Notes: generated by a model not told the origin, from the letters alone. A stretch of 64,000 nt of DNA from Actinosynnema sp042752395 (GCF_042752395.1 NZ_JBHYXZ010000026.1:1-64000), one strand, 5' to 3'; positions 19,401 to 27,308 are shown, counted from the first letter of the stretch. Made by a program: numbers and translations.

Positions 19401-19556
19401 CTGCCCGGCCGCCGACCCCCACCGCTGCTGCGGCGCCTCGGTCGCCCGGGACGGGAACACCGGGCCGACGGGCCCCGCCACGTCCCCCGCGGCCGTACCG
19501 GCCAACAGCAGCGCCACCAGCGCGAACGCGCACGCACGGGCTCGGTTCGTCCCCAC
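10416..19556 (-). CDS. Giant secreted RHS/YD-repeat protein with LamG domain
   Basis: A 3046-residue exported protein. A signal peptide is followed by a beta-sandwich DNRLRE/CBM96-like domain (about 320-500), a DUF6531-type region opening with LTGGVSNVAVDATV (about 740-810) and a LamG/concanavalin-like lectin domain beginning AVLDSRPESYWRLGE (about 940-1180). A very long array of YD repeats follows (about 1320-2550; YDxxGRxxxxTDxxG pattern). The RHS core motif DMGARWYSPDSGTFLSRD lies near 2570. The final about 425 residues are variable: a basic, Trp-rich helical segment (SRQWDKARSWGRRQWSRAKD), a coiled coil and a Gly-rich beta domain with SWGMGAGVSTPG. RHS shells encapsulate C-terminal toxins in polymorphic toxin systems, but this tail matches no toxin I know and no immunity-like gene follows it. 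The GTG at 19556 is chosen for the GGAGG upstream and the signal peptide. Confidence 0.88.
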   Translation of the reverse strand: MGTNRARACAFALVALLLAGTAAGDVAGPVGPVFPSRATEAPQQRWGSAAGQPHLEPGVVNRELPRSHRGRHPRPTATPPPANTASVTAGPTAARSGFDPATSRERVEARGSRERVYANADGTETTEFSAVPVNYESGSGTLEPIDTTLAAADDGWRNTTNAVGLTLARHADGEHVVDLDGDHAFGYRLRDAAHRPGRADRDQVRYPDARPGVDLLLQARPGGLKETLVLKDALATREFEFALALRNLRAELRDQTLVLTDGGATRAVVPPGDMVDAAGAVSRGVRYSLVGDVVKVELDQSWLADPARRYPVLVDPTVTLPVDGAAADAAMSVQGSTSVAGGSELRVGRVAGVSTAAYVRFGSLVERLRGHVVFGAKLQVVEFDANSCQARPVAVHPVTQAWSATGSYAYPGPAVGAALASRSFAHGYVATGQSTSQCPAAAEVFDLGGDGARLVQGWSDGTAANNGLSLRADVSDAVSGKRFTGTATANPPRLFVRHSPYHAEYAIPDPVPNPPVLQNQDGKVKVTVTNRSAEAWAPADYYLAYRAYDARTGAAIGQRRAASLPGTVARGARVTVEATVQALPPGSYFLDFTMVRTGGVVFTDHQVPPARLALQVLDLAPVVQELHPPNGYRAPTLTPMLWGRALDVDAPPGASLSFRFEVCRADDATSCFDSGFQASPQWTVPDGRLSWGRGYLWRVVVRDAGNEVASPRSALDTVVPQPELVSRAAAASDEREFEPLTGGVSNVAVDATVATVGPELDVVRTYNSLDPRRDGVFGAGWTSRYDMRLVPDDDGSGNVVVTFPDGQAVRYGRDPDGSYAPPPGRVSSLTREAGGWRLADRTGTVHLFTAAGLLSRTTDRAGRSVVLTYNAADGRLAKAQVANSQSNTAGRALRFTWTGGHITSVTTDANTTWTYGYAGDTLTQACAPGGGCTKYAYSTGSHYRSAVLDSRPESYWRLGEAQGTAAGSEVSANLGEDAGAYVNAALGTAGALAGTTGTAASFNGSSTRLDLPKGLLKKSRDGAVELWFKANVTGAGGPLLGYQDKAFGTTPGRGVPVLYVGTDGRLRGGFGATTIAPLASPGAVNDGRWHHVVLSLMGATQTLYLDGARVATAAGVTLDHAQLTFNQVGAAEVSTPGSWPAWGAAGRRFFSGSVDEVAVYSHPLGPNAVSTHHRQGTTAADLVATVTRPSGNVSSRATYDVDLDRVTTYTDRDGGLWKIGPTVVYGGDDDLRRGVQVLDPGNRPSLYEFDAVTGHLLRSGTPLGLEAREEDEPAPEPEPVEQCSAPDPADPKFCTVIPGDAGGPVFVRHPVDGMAIRSFSYDDAGNLTAVTNENGDAVAMTYDARGNATSTTTCRRAGECHTSHTAYPAGDAADPRADQPSETRDARSAGATDPTYRTAYTYTATGDLATQTEPDGATVRHTYTNGAEAAVGGGIVPAGLPLTTTDARGKVTRYAYYANGDLARLTTPSGLVTHYSYDVLGRLTSEREVSDTFPAGVTTTYGYDALSRRTRVTEPATTDAVNGTKHQRQVSTAYDADGNQTAVEEVDLLGGGATRTTRTAYDESGRPVRVTDAEGGESTRDYDRFGNVVSTTNAAGTRHDFAYTARNALAEVRLRDYRGDDGGGLTDGYLVLRSYSYDFAGRKASETDAMGRRVEYTYFGDDRLHKAVLKGFHNPDGSTRDYVLEENTYDAAGHVVRAVTGDGTSTTTSAYDRSGNPTTVVHDPDGLALTTVTTYDAAGNVTRVSRSGKASNVPWPVSTAPEVVDYAYDDAGNAVRETVTAGDTTMVTTARYDQRGLKVSETSPRGNAPGADPAAFTTDTAYDELGREIAETAPPVSAEAVGGTPATVRPTSRTGYDAFGDQTASADEVGLVRRFTHDRLGRRVTEAEPGYRAPGATDTVTPTTRTRYDALGNVVEVTDPRGNSVRYTYDQLGRVVEVDRPMASDGDRAVWRHTYTRTGQELTGTDPLGGRTEATYDDLDRRVTSTVVERRPVADNLVSRFTYDDAGRVVRARTPGGAVTLTAYDPVGRVIRTTDPAGVVTRLGYDASGRAVRQSDGTGRTAQSTYDTAGRLVAQADLRADGSVIRTQRHAYDPEGNRTSSTDAMGVTSTFEYDADDRVVRQVEPVSATESITTSFGYDAAGRRTRYTDGRGNATTFTFNALGLVESLVEPSTPAHPALADRTWTAAYDANGNLVKMTAPGAVVTEVVYDAAGRPTSRSGSGASVPTPTRTRAYDPLDRPVAAGGPDGDNTYTYDDRGNLLSARGPSGSADFAYDADGRPTARTDAAGTSTFGYSGGRLATVTDGLTGTTQRYGYDVAGRLSTVDYGAGRVRAHGFDELGRTTSDVLRNTGGATVSSVTYRYDDNDRLIGKTTAAGEQSYRYDLAGRLVSWTSGAGTVDYAWDASGNRVRAGGRTATFDARNRLLHDGERAYTYTARGTLASRGEVTYEFDAFDQLVRAGGRTYAYDALDRLVQRGNGRFAYAGLSDEPVSDGVERYARGPADDLLAVGDRIALGDEHGDVVGAFLAADLALPRLTDTTTYDPFGKVLATTGDTGNLGFQGDWTDPDTGDVDMGARWYSPDSGTFLSRDRVDYTEGDSVLANRYTYGAADPLGNEDPDGNWPKFSCGVCKKVGDFVSSTAQKAVSFVRSPGSGLRRLEDFGKRLFKSAVKQVTGLVDKGRKLVAKVRNWGKRTYDSARKWVSRQWDKARSWGRRQWSRAKDGLDRARRGVGRLLKRAEDRGRRMIRDAGEKAERAREWAEETARRVEKARKAAVEKARREVTRKARAVIEWTAKQVPVKIVAAALKPVMSAVKPLVSAASHVPAAVVGVFRGDAAGVARVSRELVKAVVDASAAPAVGAVAAAREVAEIPVFQSLPCESAFNCAWRMTMGSGPLSLVGGDSAPDYLTLDASVAKAIGPLPVAFSRSISITVTSHGQVSWGMGAGVSTPGAGIGLRGGWLNKAQPTKEEINGFAVGPSAGWTATAQRYWIMPVVGTSHTLPDMREFAYEAGVSIGSPVKQPGDSPIDVGVGVSDSKCLIGCPRSSSW

Positions 19557-19633
19557 GGCCCCTCCTGCCGCGGGACAGGCCCCGTCCGCACACCGACACC
19601 CGGTGTCCCCCCTGGCCTGCCCCGGCACCGAGG

Positions 19634-19665
19634 ACCGTAGGGACGGCCTCTAACAACTCGCTAAC
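19634..19665 (-). promoter_or_regulatory. Predicted SARP-dependent promoter of the RHS operon
   Basis: On the minus strand the heptamers GTTAGCG (19665-19659) and GTTAGAG (19654-19648) are separated by 4 bp, giving an 11-bp repeat period. The second is followed after exactly 8 bp by TACGGT (19639-19634), a good actinobacterial -10. Direct heptamers with an 11-bp period placed 8 bp before the -10 are the described architecture of SARP/AfsR binding sites. The site ends 78 bp before the RHS start codon and begins 7 bp after the stop of the SARP gene, its probable regulator. Confidence 0.6.
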
Positions 19666-19671
19666 CGATGA

Positions 19672-22626
19672 TCAGCCGAGGGTGAGGAACGCGGGCAGCC
19701 GCAGGGCCTGCTCCGCGAGGCCCAGCTCGCGCAGGGTCGCGTCGACCTCCTCCCGGTGCGCGTCGGCCGCCGGGTCGCCCGTGCGGGCCAGCACGAGGTG
19801 CAGCCGGGCGTGCACCCGGGCCGTCTCCAGCCGCGCGCCCGTGTGCCGCCAGACCGCCAGCGCCCGGTCCAGGTGGTCACGCGCCCGCGGCAGGTCGTCG
19901 GTCAGCACCGCCAGGTCCGCGATGGCGCGGTGGACCTCGGCCGTGGTCGTGGTGTCACCGGTGGCCTCGAAGACCCCCAACGCCTCCCGGAACCAGGCGT
20001 CGGCCCGCTCCGGGTCGTCGCGGCGCATCGCCACCGAGGCCAGCCGGAACCGCGCGTACGCCACCATGGCGGGGACGTCGAGCGCCGTGGCCGTCGCCAT
20101 CGCCCCGGCGAACCACTCCTCCGCCTCGTCCACCCTCCGCGCGTCCAGCAACGCCGTGCCGTAGGTGAGCGCGTGCAACGCGGCGACCCGCGCGGTGCCC
20201 GCCGCGCTCTCCAGCTCGAACGCCTCCCGCGCGAACGGCAGCGCCTCCTCCGGCCGACCGGCCTCCACGTGGTTCGCCGCCAACCCCGCCAGCGCCGAAC
20301 TCCGCACCTGCGCCGGTGTGCCGTCGTCGCACGCGGCCAGTCCCGCCCGGTTGCACCGCATCGCCTCCGCCAACCGCCCCTGCCGCCGGGCCACCAGCCC
20401 GGCCTGCGACCACGACCGGGCCTCCAGCGCGCGGTCGCCCGTGCGCACCGCCAGCTCCCGCTGCTCGACCAGCAGGTCCGTCAGCTCGTCGGGCCGGTCC
20501 CGCTCGGCCGCGCTCGCGATCATGGCCGTCAGCAGCCTCGCGCGCACGTCGTCCGGAACTCCCGCGCCCGGCTCGCGGGCCGCCGCCACGGCGGTGCGCA
20601 TCACCTGCTCGCGGTCGCGGTTGCCGAGCAGGCCCAGGTAGCCGACCAGCCGCAGGGCCAGCCGTGCCGCCCGGTCGGCCAACCCCAGGTCCGCCGCCTC
20701 GCCGACCAGGCCGACGAGGGTGCGGCGTTCGACGTCCAGCCACGCGCGCGGCGCGCCGAGCACGTGCGGCAGCGCCTCCGGCGGCGCGGCGGGCACCGCG
20801 ACGCCCCGACCGGCCAACATCCCGTGCCCGAGCCGTTCGTCGGCGGCGCCGGCCAGGCCGAGCCACGCGTCCACCAGGTCGGAGGTGGTCGAGAACCGCT
20901 CGTCGGCGGTGTCCTCCCGCTCCGCCCGTTCGGCGGCGAACTCGGACACGAGTTCGTGCAGCCGGAACCGCCGCTGACCGACCGCGTCCACGCCGGTCGG
21001 CTCCAGCAGGTGCACGTCCACCAGCTGGTCCACCGCCTCCGGCGACCCGCCGAGCCGCCGCACCACCCAGGCCGGCACGTCCGGCGACACCAGGCCCAGC
21101 CGCCGGAACAACGTCCGCGCACCGGCGTCCAACGCCCGGTAGCTCAACCCGATCGTGGCCCGCACGTCCATGTCCTCGACGGCCAGCTCGCCCAACCGCC
21201 CCCGTTCCGCCCGCAACCGGGCGGCGAACCCGGCCAACGTCCACCGCGGCCGGGTCGACAGCCGCGCCGCCGCGATCGCCACCGCCAGGGGCAGGTTCCC
21301 GCAGGCCGCGACCACGTCCGCCGCCGCTGCCGGGTCGGCGGCCACCCGGTCGTCCCCGACCACGGCGCGGAACAGGTCCAACGCGGCCTCGTCGGACAGC
21401 TGCGGCACCGTCCAGCGCGCGCCGCCCGGCAGGTCGGCGAACTGCCGGCGCGAGGTCACCAGCACCCCGCACCCCGCCGCGCCCGGCAGCAGCGGCAGGA
21501 CCTGCCCGGCGGAGCCGGCGTCGTCCAGCACCACCAGCACCCCGCACCCGGCCAGGCGCTCCCGGTACCGGGCGGTCAGGAGGCCGGTGTCGGCCGGCAC
21601 GCCCTTCACCCCCAACGCCCGCAACCAGCGCGCCATCACCCCGTACGGGTCGACGGGCGTGCGACTGCCCCTCAGGTCGGCGTACAGCTGGCCGTCGGGG
21701 AACCGGTCCGCGACCGAGTGCGCCACGGCCAGCGCGATGGTCGTCTTCCCCACCCCGCCGGGCCCGGCCAACACCGCCACCGACCCCGCCGCCCCCACCG
21801 CCTCCGCCACGCCCGCGACCAGCGCGTCCCGCCCCACCGGCCGCCACGACAGGGCGGGCAACTGCCGCGGCGTCAACCGGCTCACCACCCCGGGCGCCCA
21901 CCCCTCGCCGCTCAGGATCCGCCGCTGCAACGCCACCAGCCCGGCGCCCGGCTCCACGCCCAGCTCGGCCACGAACCGGGCGTGCACCTCCTGGTACACG
22001 TCCAGCGCCTCGGCCCGCCGCCCCCGCGCCGCCAGCGCGGACATCCGCACCTCGTGCAGCGACTCCCGGTACGGGTGCGCCGCCACCAACGCGGGCAACG
22101 CCGTCAACACCTCGTCCGCCCGCCCCAACCCCAACAACCCGCGCAACCGCAGCTCGGCGACCCCGAGCCGCTCCTCCTCCAACCCGGCTCGGGCGAACTC
22201 GGCCCACTCCCCGTCCACGTCCGCCAGCGCCCGCCCCCGCCACGACGCCAGCGCCCGCTCGACCGCCGACACGACCGACTCGTGATCGCCGTCGCCCGCC
22301 GCGTCACGCGCCCGCCGCGCCGACGACCGGAACTCGTCCACGTCCGAGACGTGGCCGTCGACCCGGACCTCGTACCCGGTCGGCCGCGTCCGGATCACGT
22401 CGCCGCCGACCCTCCGCCGCAACGCGCTCACCAGGTTGTGCAACTGCGCCTTGGCCGTCGGCGGCGCGCCGGGACCCCACACAGCCTCGATCAACCGCGA
22501 CCCGCCGACCGGCCGGCCGCCCTCCAGCAGCAGGACCGCCAACACCACGCGTTCCCGCCGGCTGCCCGCGCCCAGCTCCCGCCCGCCGTCCCGCACCCGG
22601 ACCGGTCCCAGCAGTCCGAACCACAT
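19672..22626 (-). CDS. AfsR/SARP-family transcriptional regulator (BTAD, NB-ARC, TPR)
   Basis: A large SARP activator of 984 residues. The N-terminal winged-helix DNA-binding domain (FGLLGPVRVRDGG to about residue 90) is followed by a bacterial transcriptional activation domain (about 95-240, with LASWRGRALADV and ELGVEPGAGL). Next comes an NB-ARC-type STAND ATPase with Walker A GPGGVGKTT at 288-296 and a Walker B-like VLVVLDDAG, and finally a TPR-rich C terminus. Such proteins bind direct heptamer repeats and recruit RNA polymerase, with ATPase control of activity. The ATG at 22626 is chosen because it begins exactly at the conserved domain. Its immediate downstream neighbour on the same strand is the RHS operon, whose promoter carries matching repeats, so a local activator role is inferred. 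Confidence 0.88.
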   Translation of the reverse strand: MWFGLLGPVRVRDGGRELGAGSRRERVVLAVLLLEGGRPVGGSRLIEAVWGPGAPPTAKAQLHNLVSALRRRVGGDVIRTRPTGYEVRVDGHVSDVDEFRSSARRARDAAGDGDHESVVSAVERALASWRGRALADVDGEWAEFARAGLEEERLGVAELRLRGLLGLGRADEVLTALPALVAAHPYRESLHEVRMSALAARGRRAEALDVYQEVHARFVAELGVEPGAGLVALQRRILSGEGWAPGVVSRLTPRQLPALSWRPVGRDALVAGVAEAVGAAGSVAVLAGPGGVGKTTIALAVAHSVADRFPDGQLYADLRGSRTPVDPYGVMARWLRALGVKGVPADTGLLTARYRERLAGCGVLVVLDDAGSAGQVLPLLPGAAGCGVLVTSRRQFADLPGGARWTVPQLSDEAALDLFRAVVGDDRVAADPAAAADVVAACGNLPLAVAIAAARLSTRPRWTLAGFAARLRAERGRLGELAVEDMDVRATIGLSYRALDAGARTLFRRLGLVSPDVPAWVVRRLGGSPEAVDQLVDVHLLEPTGVDAVGQRRFRLHELVSEFAAERAEREDTADERFSTTSDLVDAWLGLAGAADERLGHGMLAGRGVAVPAAPPEALPHVLGAPRAWLDVERRTLVGLVGEAADLGLADRAARLALRLVGYLGLLGNRDREQVMRTAVAAAREPGAGVPDDVRARLLTAMIASAAERDRPDELTDLLVEQRELAVRTGDRALEARSWSQAGLVARRQGRLAEAMRCNRAGLAACDDGTPAQVRSSALAGLAANHVEAGRPEEALPFAREAFELESAAGTARVAALHALTYGTALLDARRVDEAEEWFAGAMATATALDVPAMVAYARFRLASVAMRRDDPERADAWFREALGVFEATGDTTTTAEVHRAIADLAVLTDDLPRARDHLDRALAVWRHTGARLETARVHARLHLVLARTGDPAADAHREEVDATLRELGLAEQALRLPAFLTLG

Positions 22627-22775
22627 GCCCGACACCCTAGGACCGCGCACAACCACGCCCCGTGACGTCAGCGGGGCCGCGGCGGCCTCGTCAGGTTCCG
22701 CCACGAGCCGCGCACCGGTGACGGTCGAAGGCCGCCCCCGCCCGCTCCGCACCTTCCCTGGAAGCCCGGTCGGCG

Positions 22776-22819
22776 GGCGCGCCGGGCGCGAAGGCGAACG
22801 CCCGCGCGCCCGGCGCGCC
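22776..22819 (-). terminator. Strong hairpin after the P450/ferredoxin operon
   Basis: GGCGCGCCGGGCGCG at 22776-22790 is a perfect 15-bp inverted repeat of CGCGCCCGGCGCGCC at 22805-22819, with a 14-base loop. It starts 5 bases after the ferredoxin stop codon on the minus strand. There is no T tract, as is common in GC-rich actinomycetes. Confidence 0.7.
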
Positions 22820-22824
22820 GCGGA

Positions 22825-23019
22825 CTACTCCTCGACGGTGATCGCCAGCGCCGGGCACATCACCGCAGCCTGCCGCACGTCCGCCAGCCGCTCGGCCGGG
22901 GGAGCGGCGTCGAGCAGCACCACGACGCCGTCCTCCTCGCGCTGGTCGAAGACGTCGTCCGCGGTCAACGCGCACTGCCCGGAACCGACGCACCTGTCCT
23001 GGTCGACAACCACCTTCAC
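22825..23019 (-). CDS. [3Fe-4S]-type ferredoxin, P450 partner
   Basis: A 64-residue ferredoxin of the small actinobacterial type that delivers electrons to cytochromes P450. Three cysteines (C10, C16 and C55) in the pattern RCVGSGQC...MCPALAI suit a [3Fe-4S] cluster, with the second position of a 4Fe pattern occupied by glycine. The GTG at 23019 is preceded by GAGGAGGAC. The gene starts 16 bp after the stop of the P450 gene on the same strand, so the two are co-transcribed and very likely work as a pair with a ferredoxin reductase encoded elsewhere. A perfect 15-bp hairpin follows the stop. Confidence 0.92.
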   Translation of the reverse strand: MKVVVDQDRCVGSGQCALTADDVFDQREEDGVVVLLDAAPPAERLADVRQAAVMCPALAITVEE

Positions 23020-23035
23020 GACGTCCTCCTCGCCC

Positions 23036-24460
<1,425 letters not shown>

Positions 24461-24503
24461 GGCTCTCCTCCCGTGATCCATCAAGCACTCCGACCGTAGC
24501 AGT

Positions 24504-24526
24504 TTGTTGGCAGTCACTGCCTATAA
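24504..24526. promoter_or_regulatory. Palindromic operator between P450 and TetR genes
   Basis: The core GGCAGTCACTGCC (24509-24521) is a perfect 6+1+6 palindrome. Extending it to 23 bp (24504-24526) keeps 9 of 11 positions symmetric. It lies between the divergent P450 start (24460) and the TetR gene, overlaps a TATAAA hexamer on the plus strand, and lies 17 bp before a TACGGT hexamer on the minus strand. That is where a TetR repressor would control both genes. Confidence 0.55.
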
Positions 24527-24555
24527 AGTTCGCCCGTCCGGGTGGACGGGCATGC

Positions 24556-25260
24556 TTGAATCGCCGCGTGGAGGACGTCGCGATCAACAGGCAGCAGGCG
24601 GGGGCGCCCCGCCGGGGACGGCCGCCGGTGAGCGACCGGCAACGCCAACGGCAGCGCCTGGAGATCTCCCGCCACGCGGTCCGCCTGTTCGCCGAGCACG
24701 GCGTGGCCGCCACCTCGGGAGGTCGGATCGCCCGAGCCGCCGGCGTCTCCGAACGCACGCTGTGGCGCTGCTTCCGCAGCAAGGAGAGCTGCGTGGAACC
24801 GCTGCTGGCCAAGGCGATCGACGCCTTCCGCGCGGTCCTGCGCGCCTGGCCCGCCGACGTGGAGCTGACCGAACACCTGCGCGACGCGTACCCGTCCCTC
24901 CTGGACTCGGCGTCGGACGCGGACCTCGAAGCGGTGCTCGCCGTGGTCCGGTTGACCCACGACGAGCCGGCCCTGCGCGCCGCGTACCTCATGCTCTGGG
25001 AACGCTCGGAGAACACCTTCGCCGAGGTGCTCACCGAACGCTCGGGCGGCCCGCCCGACTCCGTCGACGTCCGCGTGCAGGCCGCCGCGATGAGCGCCGC
25101 GCTCAAGGTGGCGACGGACCACCTGGCCCACGTCACGGCGACCGGCATCACCCCCGCGACCCTGCGCCGGCACCGCGAGGACGTCGCCGCGGCGGTCGAC
25201 GTGGTCATCCGGGGGCTGTCGGACGAACCGCCCGGCGGAGGGCCGGCCAACCGCGCCTGA
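24556..25260 (+). CDS. TetR-family transcriptional regulator
   Basis: A TetR regulator of about 234 residues. The N-terminal helix-turn-helix is clear: EISRHAVRLFAEHGVAATSGGRIARAAGVSE is followed by RTLWRCFRSKE, the recognition-helix and Tyr/Phe-Lys signature of the family (about residues 38-80). The C-terminal half is the helical ligand-binding and dimerisation domain, whose ligand cannot be predicted. The start is uncertain: TTG at 24556 has GGACGG six bases upstream, whereas GTG at 24568 has no ribosome-binding site. It is divergent from the P450/ferredoxin operon with a 23-bp imperfect palindrome between them, so it probably represses that operon and itself. Confidence 0.85.
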   Translation: MNRRVEDVAINRQQAGAPRRGRPPVSDRQRQRQRLEISRHAVRLFAEHGVAATSGGRIARAAGVSERTLWRCFRSKESCVEPLLAKAIDAFRAVLRAWPADVELTEHLRDAYPSLLDSASDADLEAVLAVVRLTHDEPALRAAYLMLWERSENTFAEVLTERSGGPPDSVDVRVQAAAMSAALKVATDHLAHVTATGITPATLRRHREDVAAAVDVVIRGLSDEPPGGGPANRA

Positions 25261-25357
25261 CCGGGAGCGCCCGACCACCATCCCGTTCGTCCGCGAGCCG
25301 GGCGTGCGGTGTCCCCGGTCACCTGCTCGTCGCGGGTTGATCACCTAGGGTGGAACC

Positions 25358-25999
25358 ATGTCAGAGATCCAGTCGCAGACCCCTGCCGAGGCCTTCGAGC
25401 TGCTGCTGGCCGGCAACCGGCGGTTCGTCGCGGGAACGCCGGAGCACCCCAACCAGGACGCGGCCCGCCGGGCCGAGATCGCACCGGGCCAGCGCCCGTT
25501 CGCCGTGCTGTTCGGGTGCTCCGACTCCCGGTTGGCCGCGGAGATCATCTTCGACCGCGGTCTGGGCGACCTGTTCGTGGTGCGCACCGCGGGCCACGTG
25601 GTGGGGTCGGAGGTGCTCGGCAGCATCGAGTACGGGGTGGAGGTGCTGGACTGCCCGCTGGTCCTGGTCCTCGGCCACGACTCGTGCGGCGCGGTCGGGG
25701 CCGCGGCGGCCGCGTTGGAGGACGGGGCGGTGCCGGCCGGGTACATCCGGGACGTGGTCGAGCGGGTGACACCCAGCGTGCTCGCGGCGCGGGCCGGGGG
25801 TCACACCGGGGCCGACGAGGTCCTGGCCGAGCACGTCCGGCGCACGGTGGACCTGCTGCTGGACCGCTCCCGCGTGCTCGCCGAGCGGGTCGACGCGGGT
25901 CGGGCGGCCGTCGTGGGCCTGTGCTACCGCCTGGCCGACGGCCGCGCGGACGTGGTCGCCTCCCGCGGGCTGGACGTCACCGCCGGATCCGCCCCCTGA
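25358..25999 (+). CDS. Beta-class carbonic anhydrase
   Basis: A 213-residue cytoplasmic enzyme that interconverts CO2 and bicarbonate. The zinc site of beta-carbonic anhydrases is complete: C54 with D56 and R58 in GCSDSR, then H107 and C110 in GHDSCGA. The conserved RTAGHVV and GSIEYGVEVL segments are present. Length is typical for the family. The ATG lies only 6 bases after a TAGGGT -10-like hexamer, so a leaderless transcript is possible. It converges with the Sua5-type gene, 42 bp away. It is a metabolic gene with no visible tie to the neighbouring clusters. Confidence 0.93.
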   Translation: MSEIQSQTPAEAFELLLAGNRRFVAGTPEHPNQDAARRAEIAPGQRPFAVLFGCSDSRLAAEIIFDRGLGDLFVVRTAGHVVGSEVLGSIEYGVEVLDCPLVLVLGHDSCGAVGAAAAALEDGAVPAGYIRDVVERVTPSVLAARAGGHTGADEVLAEHVRRTVDLLLDRSRVLAERVDAGRAAVVGLCYRLADGRADVVASRGLDVTAGSAP

Positions 26000-26041
26000 T
26001 CCGGTCCCGCCGACGACCGCGCGCCCCGCGCCCGTCGCCGG

Positions 26042-27019
26042 TCAGGCGGTGGGGCGGGGTCCCGCGGCGCGGCGGAGCCGGTTGGCGATCGCCAGGCCCA
26101 GGCCCTCCTCCGCCGGCAGGGAGGCGATGACGAGGTCGCAGCCCGACTGGTCCAGCTCGCGCAGGAACCCGTACAGCCCGCGGGCGTAGGCGGCCGTCGA
26201 GGGGGGAACGGTCACCACGGCGTGCGCCTTGACCGGGGCGTCGGCGAGCGCGGGCGGGAGGATGACGCCGACCCGGTGCCCCTGCTCCTGGGCGCTACGC
26301 GCTTCGGCGAGGACGTCGCCGGGCTCGACCAGGACGACCCGCGCCCGCGGCGCGTAGTGCGACGGGTGCTGGCCGGGCACCCGGACACCGCTCGCCGAAC
26401 CGACCGCGACCGGACGGCCCAGCGCCGCTTCCAGCTCCTCCCGGGTCACCCCGCCGGGCCGCAGGATGGTCGGCGTCCCGCTCGTCACGCCGACGATGGT
26501 CGACTCGACGCCCACCTGGCAGGGACCGCCGTCGAGCACGAAGTCGACGGCGTCCCCCAGCTCCGCGCGGACGTGGTCCGCCGCGGTCGGGCTGACCGAG
26601 CCGAAGCGGTTGGCGGACGGGGCCGCGACGGCGCCGCCGAAGGCCGACAGCAGCGCGAGCGCCACCGGGTGGTCGGGCACGCGCACGGCCACCGTCTCCA
26701 GCCCGCCGGTCGCCGCCAGGGGCACCCGGGGGCCGCGTCGCAGGACCAGCGTGAGCGGTCCGGGCCAGAAGCGCTCGGCCAGCAGGCGGGCCGTGTCGGG
26801 CACGTCGGCGACCCAGTCGCCCAACCGCTCCGCGCCGGCGACGTGGACGATCAGCGGGTGCGAGGGCGGGCGTCCCTTGACCTGGAAGACGCGGGCGACG
26901 GCGGCGGTGTCCTCGACGTTGGCGGCCAGCCCGTAGACGGTCTCCGTCGGCATGGCCACCAGCCCTCCGGCGCGCAGCACCCCGGCCGCCTTCTCGATGT
27001 CACCGGTTCCTGCCGTCAC
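26042..27019 (-). CDS. L-threonylcarbamoyladenylate synthase (Sua5/YrdC family)
   Basis: A 325-residue enzyme that makes threonylcarbamoyl-AMP from threonine, bicarbonate and ATP for the t6A37 modification of ANN-decoding tRNAs. The YrdC domain is complete: MPTETVYGLAANV near the N terminus, KGRPPSHPLIVHV, RFWPGPLTLVL, PSANRFGSVSPT and STIVGV. The C-terminal Sua5 domain follows, starting near PGQHPSHYAP. Length fits Sua5 rather than the shorter TsaC form. The GTG at 27019 is preceded by CGGAGG and begins the conserved region. The neighbouring carbonic anhydrase would supply bicarbonate, but an operational link is not shown because the two genes converge. Confidence 0.93.
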   Translation of the reverse strand: MTAGTGDIEKAAGVLRAGGLVAMPTETVYGLAANVEDTAAVARVFQVKGRPPSHPLIVHVAGAERLGDWVADVPDTARLLAERFWPGPLTLVLRRGPRVPLAATGGLETVAVRVPDHPVALALLSAFGGAVAAPSANRFGSVSPTAADHVRAELGDAVDFVLDGGPCQVGVESTIVGVTSGTPTILRPGGVTREELEAALGRPVAVGSASGVRVPGQHPSHYAPRARVVLVEPGDVLAEARSAQEQGHRVGVILPPALADAPVKAHAVVTVPPSTAAYARGLYGFLRELDQSGCDLVIASLPAEEGLGLAIANRLRRAAGPRPTA

Positions 27020-27170
27020 GCCGGTCAACCTCCGCTGTTCCCGCTCCGCGCACCCGTCCGGTGACGCGTCCGCACTTCCTGGTCCGTGCCGGGCGACCCG
27101 ACCGGAACGACCAGCGTAGAACGCCGCCGTCCGACCGCCGGGCGCGGGCAAGGGCGCGCCCGGCGCACGC

Positions 27171-27204
27171 TCGTGAACCTACGAATGTACGTGTAGAGTC
27201 GTAC
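27171..27204 (+). promoter_or_regulatory. Promoter with GTACG-N8-CGTAC operator before flavin hydroxylase
   Basis: TCGTGA (27171-27176) and TAGAGT (27194-27199) are separated by 17 bp and form a plausible -35/-10 pair. The -10 lies inside an inverted repeat GTACG-N8-CGTAC (27187-27204). The same inverted repeat with matching flanks (24 of 29 positions) occurs at 36925-36953, between the MFS exporter and the ArsR-like gene. This implies a shared regulator that would block RNA polymerase when bound. Confidence 0.6.
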
Positions 27205-27236
27205 TGTCACGCGTGGGCGACCCCGAGGAGACGACG

Positions 27237-27308
27237 ATGCCTTCGAGCGCGGGAGACCGGCGGAACAGGGACATGCGGTGCGCCCCTCGCGCGGTGGGTC
27301 GGCGATGA
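27237..27308 (+). CDS. Short leader ORF overlapping the flavin hydroxylase start
   Basis: A 23-codon frame begins with ATG 7 bases after a strong GAGGAG ribosome-binding site. It ends in a TGA that overlaps the hydroxylase ATG (ATGA). The encoded peptide is arginine-rich (7 of 23) with a single cysteine. The hydroxylase start itself has no obvious ribosome-binding site, so translational coupling through this small frame is likely. The alternative is that translation starts at the in-frame GTG at 27278 and the small frame is fortuitous. Confidence 0.4.
   Translation: MPSSAGDRRNRDMRCAPRAVGRR

Noticed and set aside
10566..19640. Plus-strand open frame of about 3000 codons opposite the RHS gene
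   Set aside because: It is the mirror of the strongly biased RHS coding frame and encodes only Arg/Gly/Ala-rich sequence without domains.
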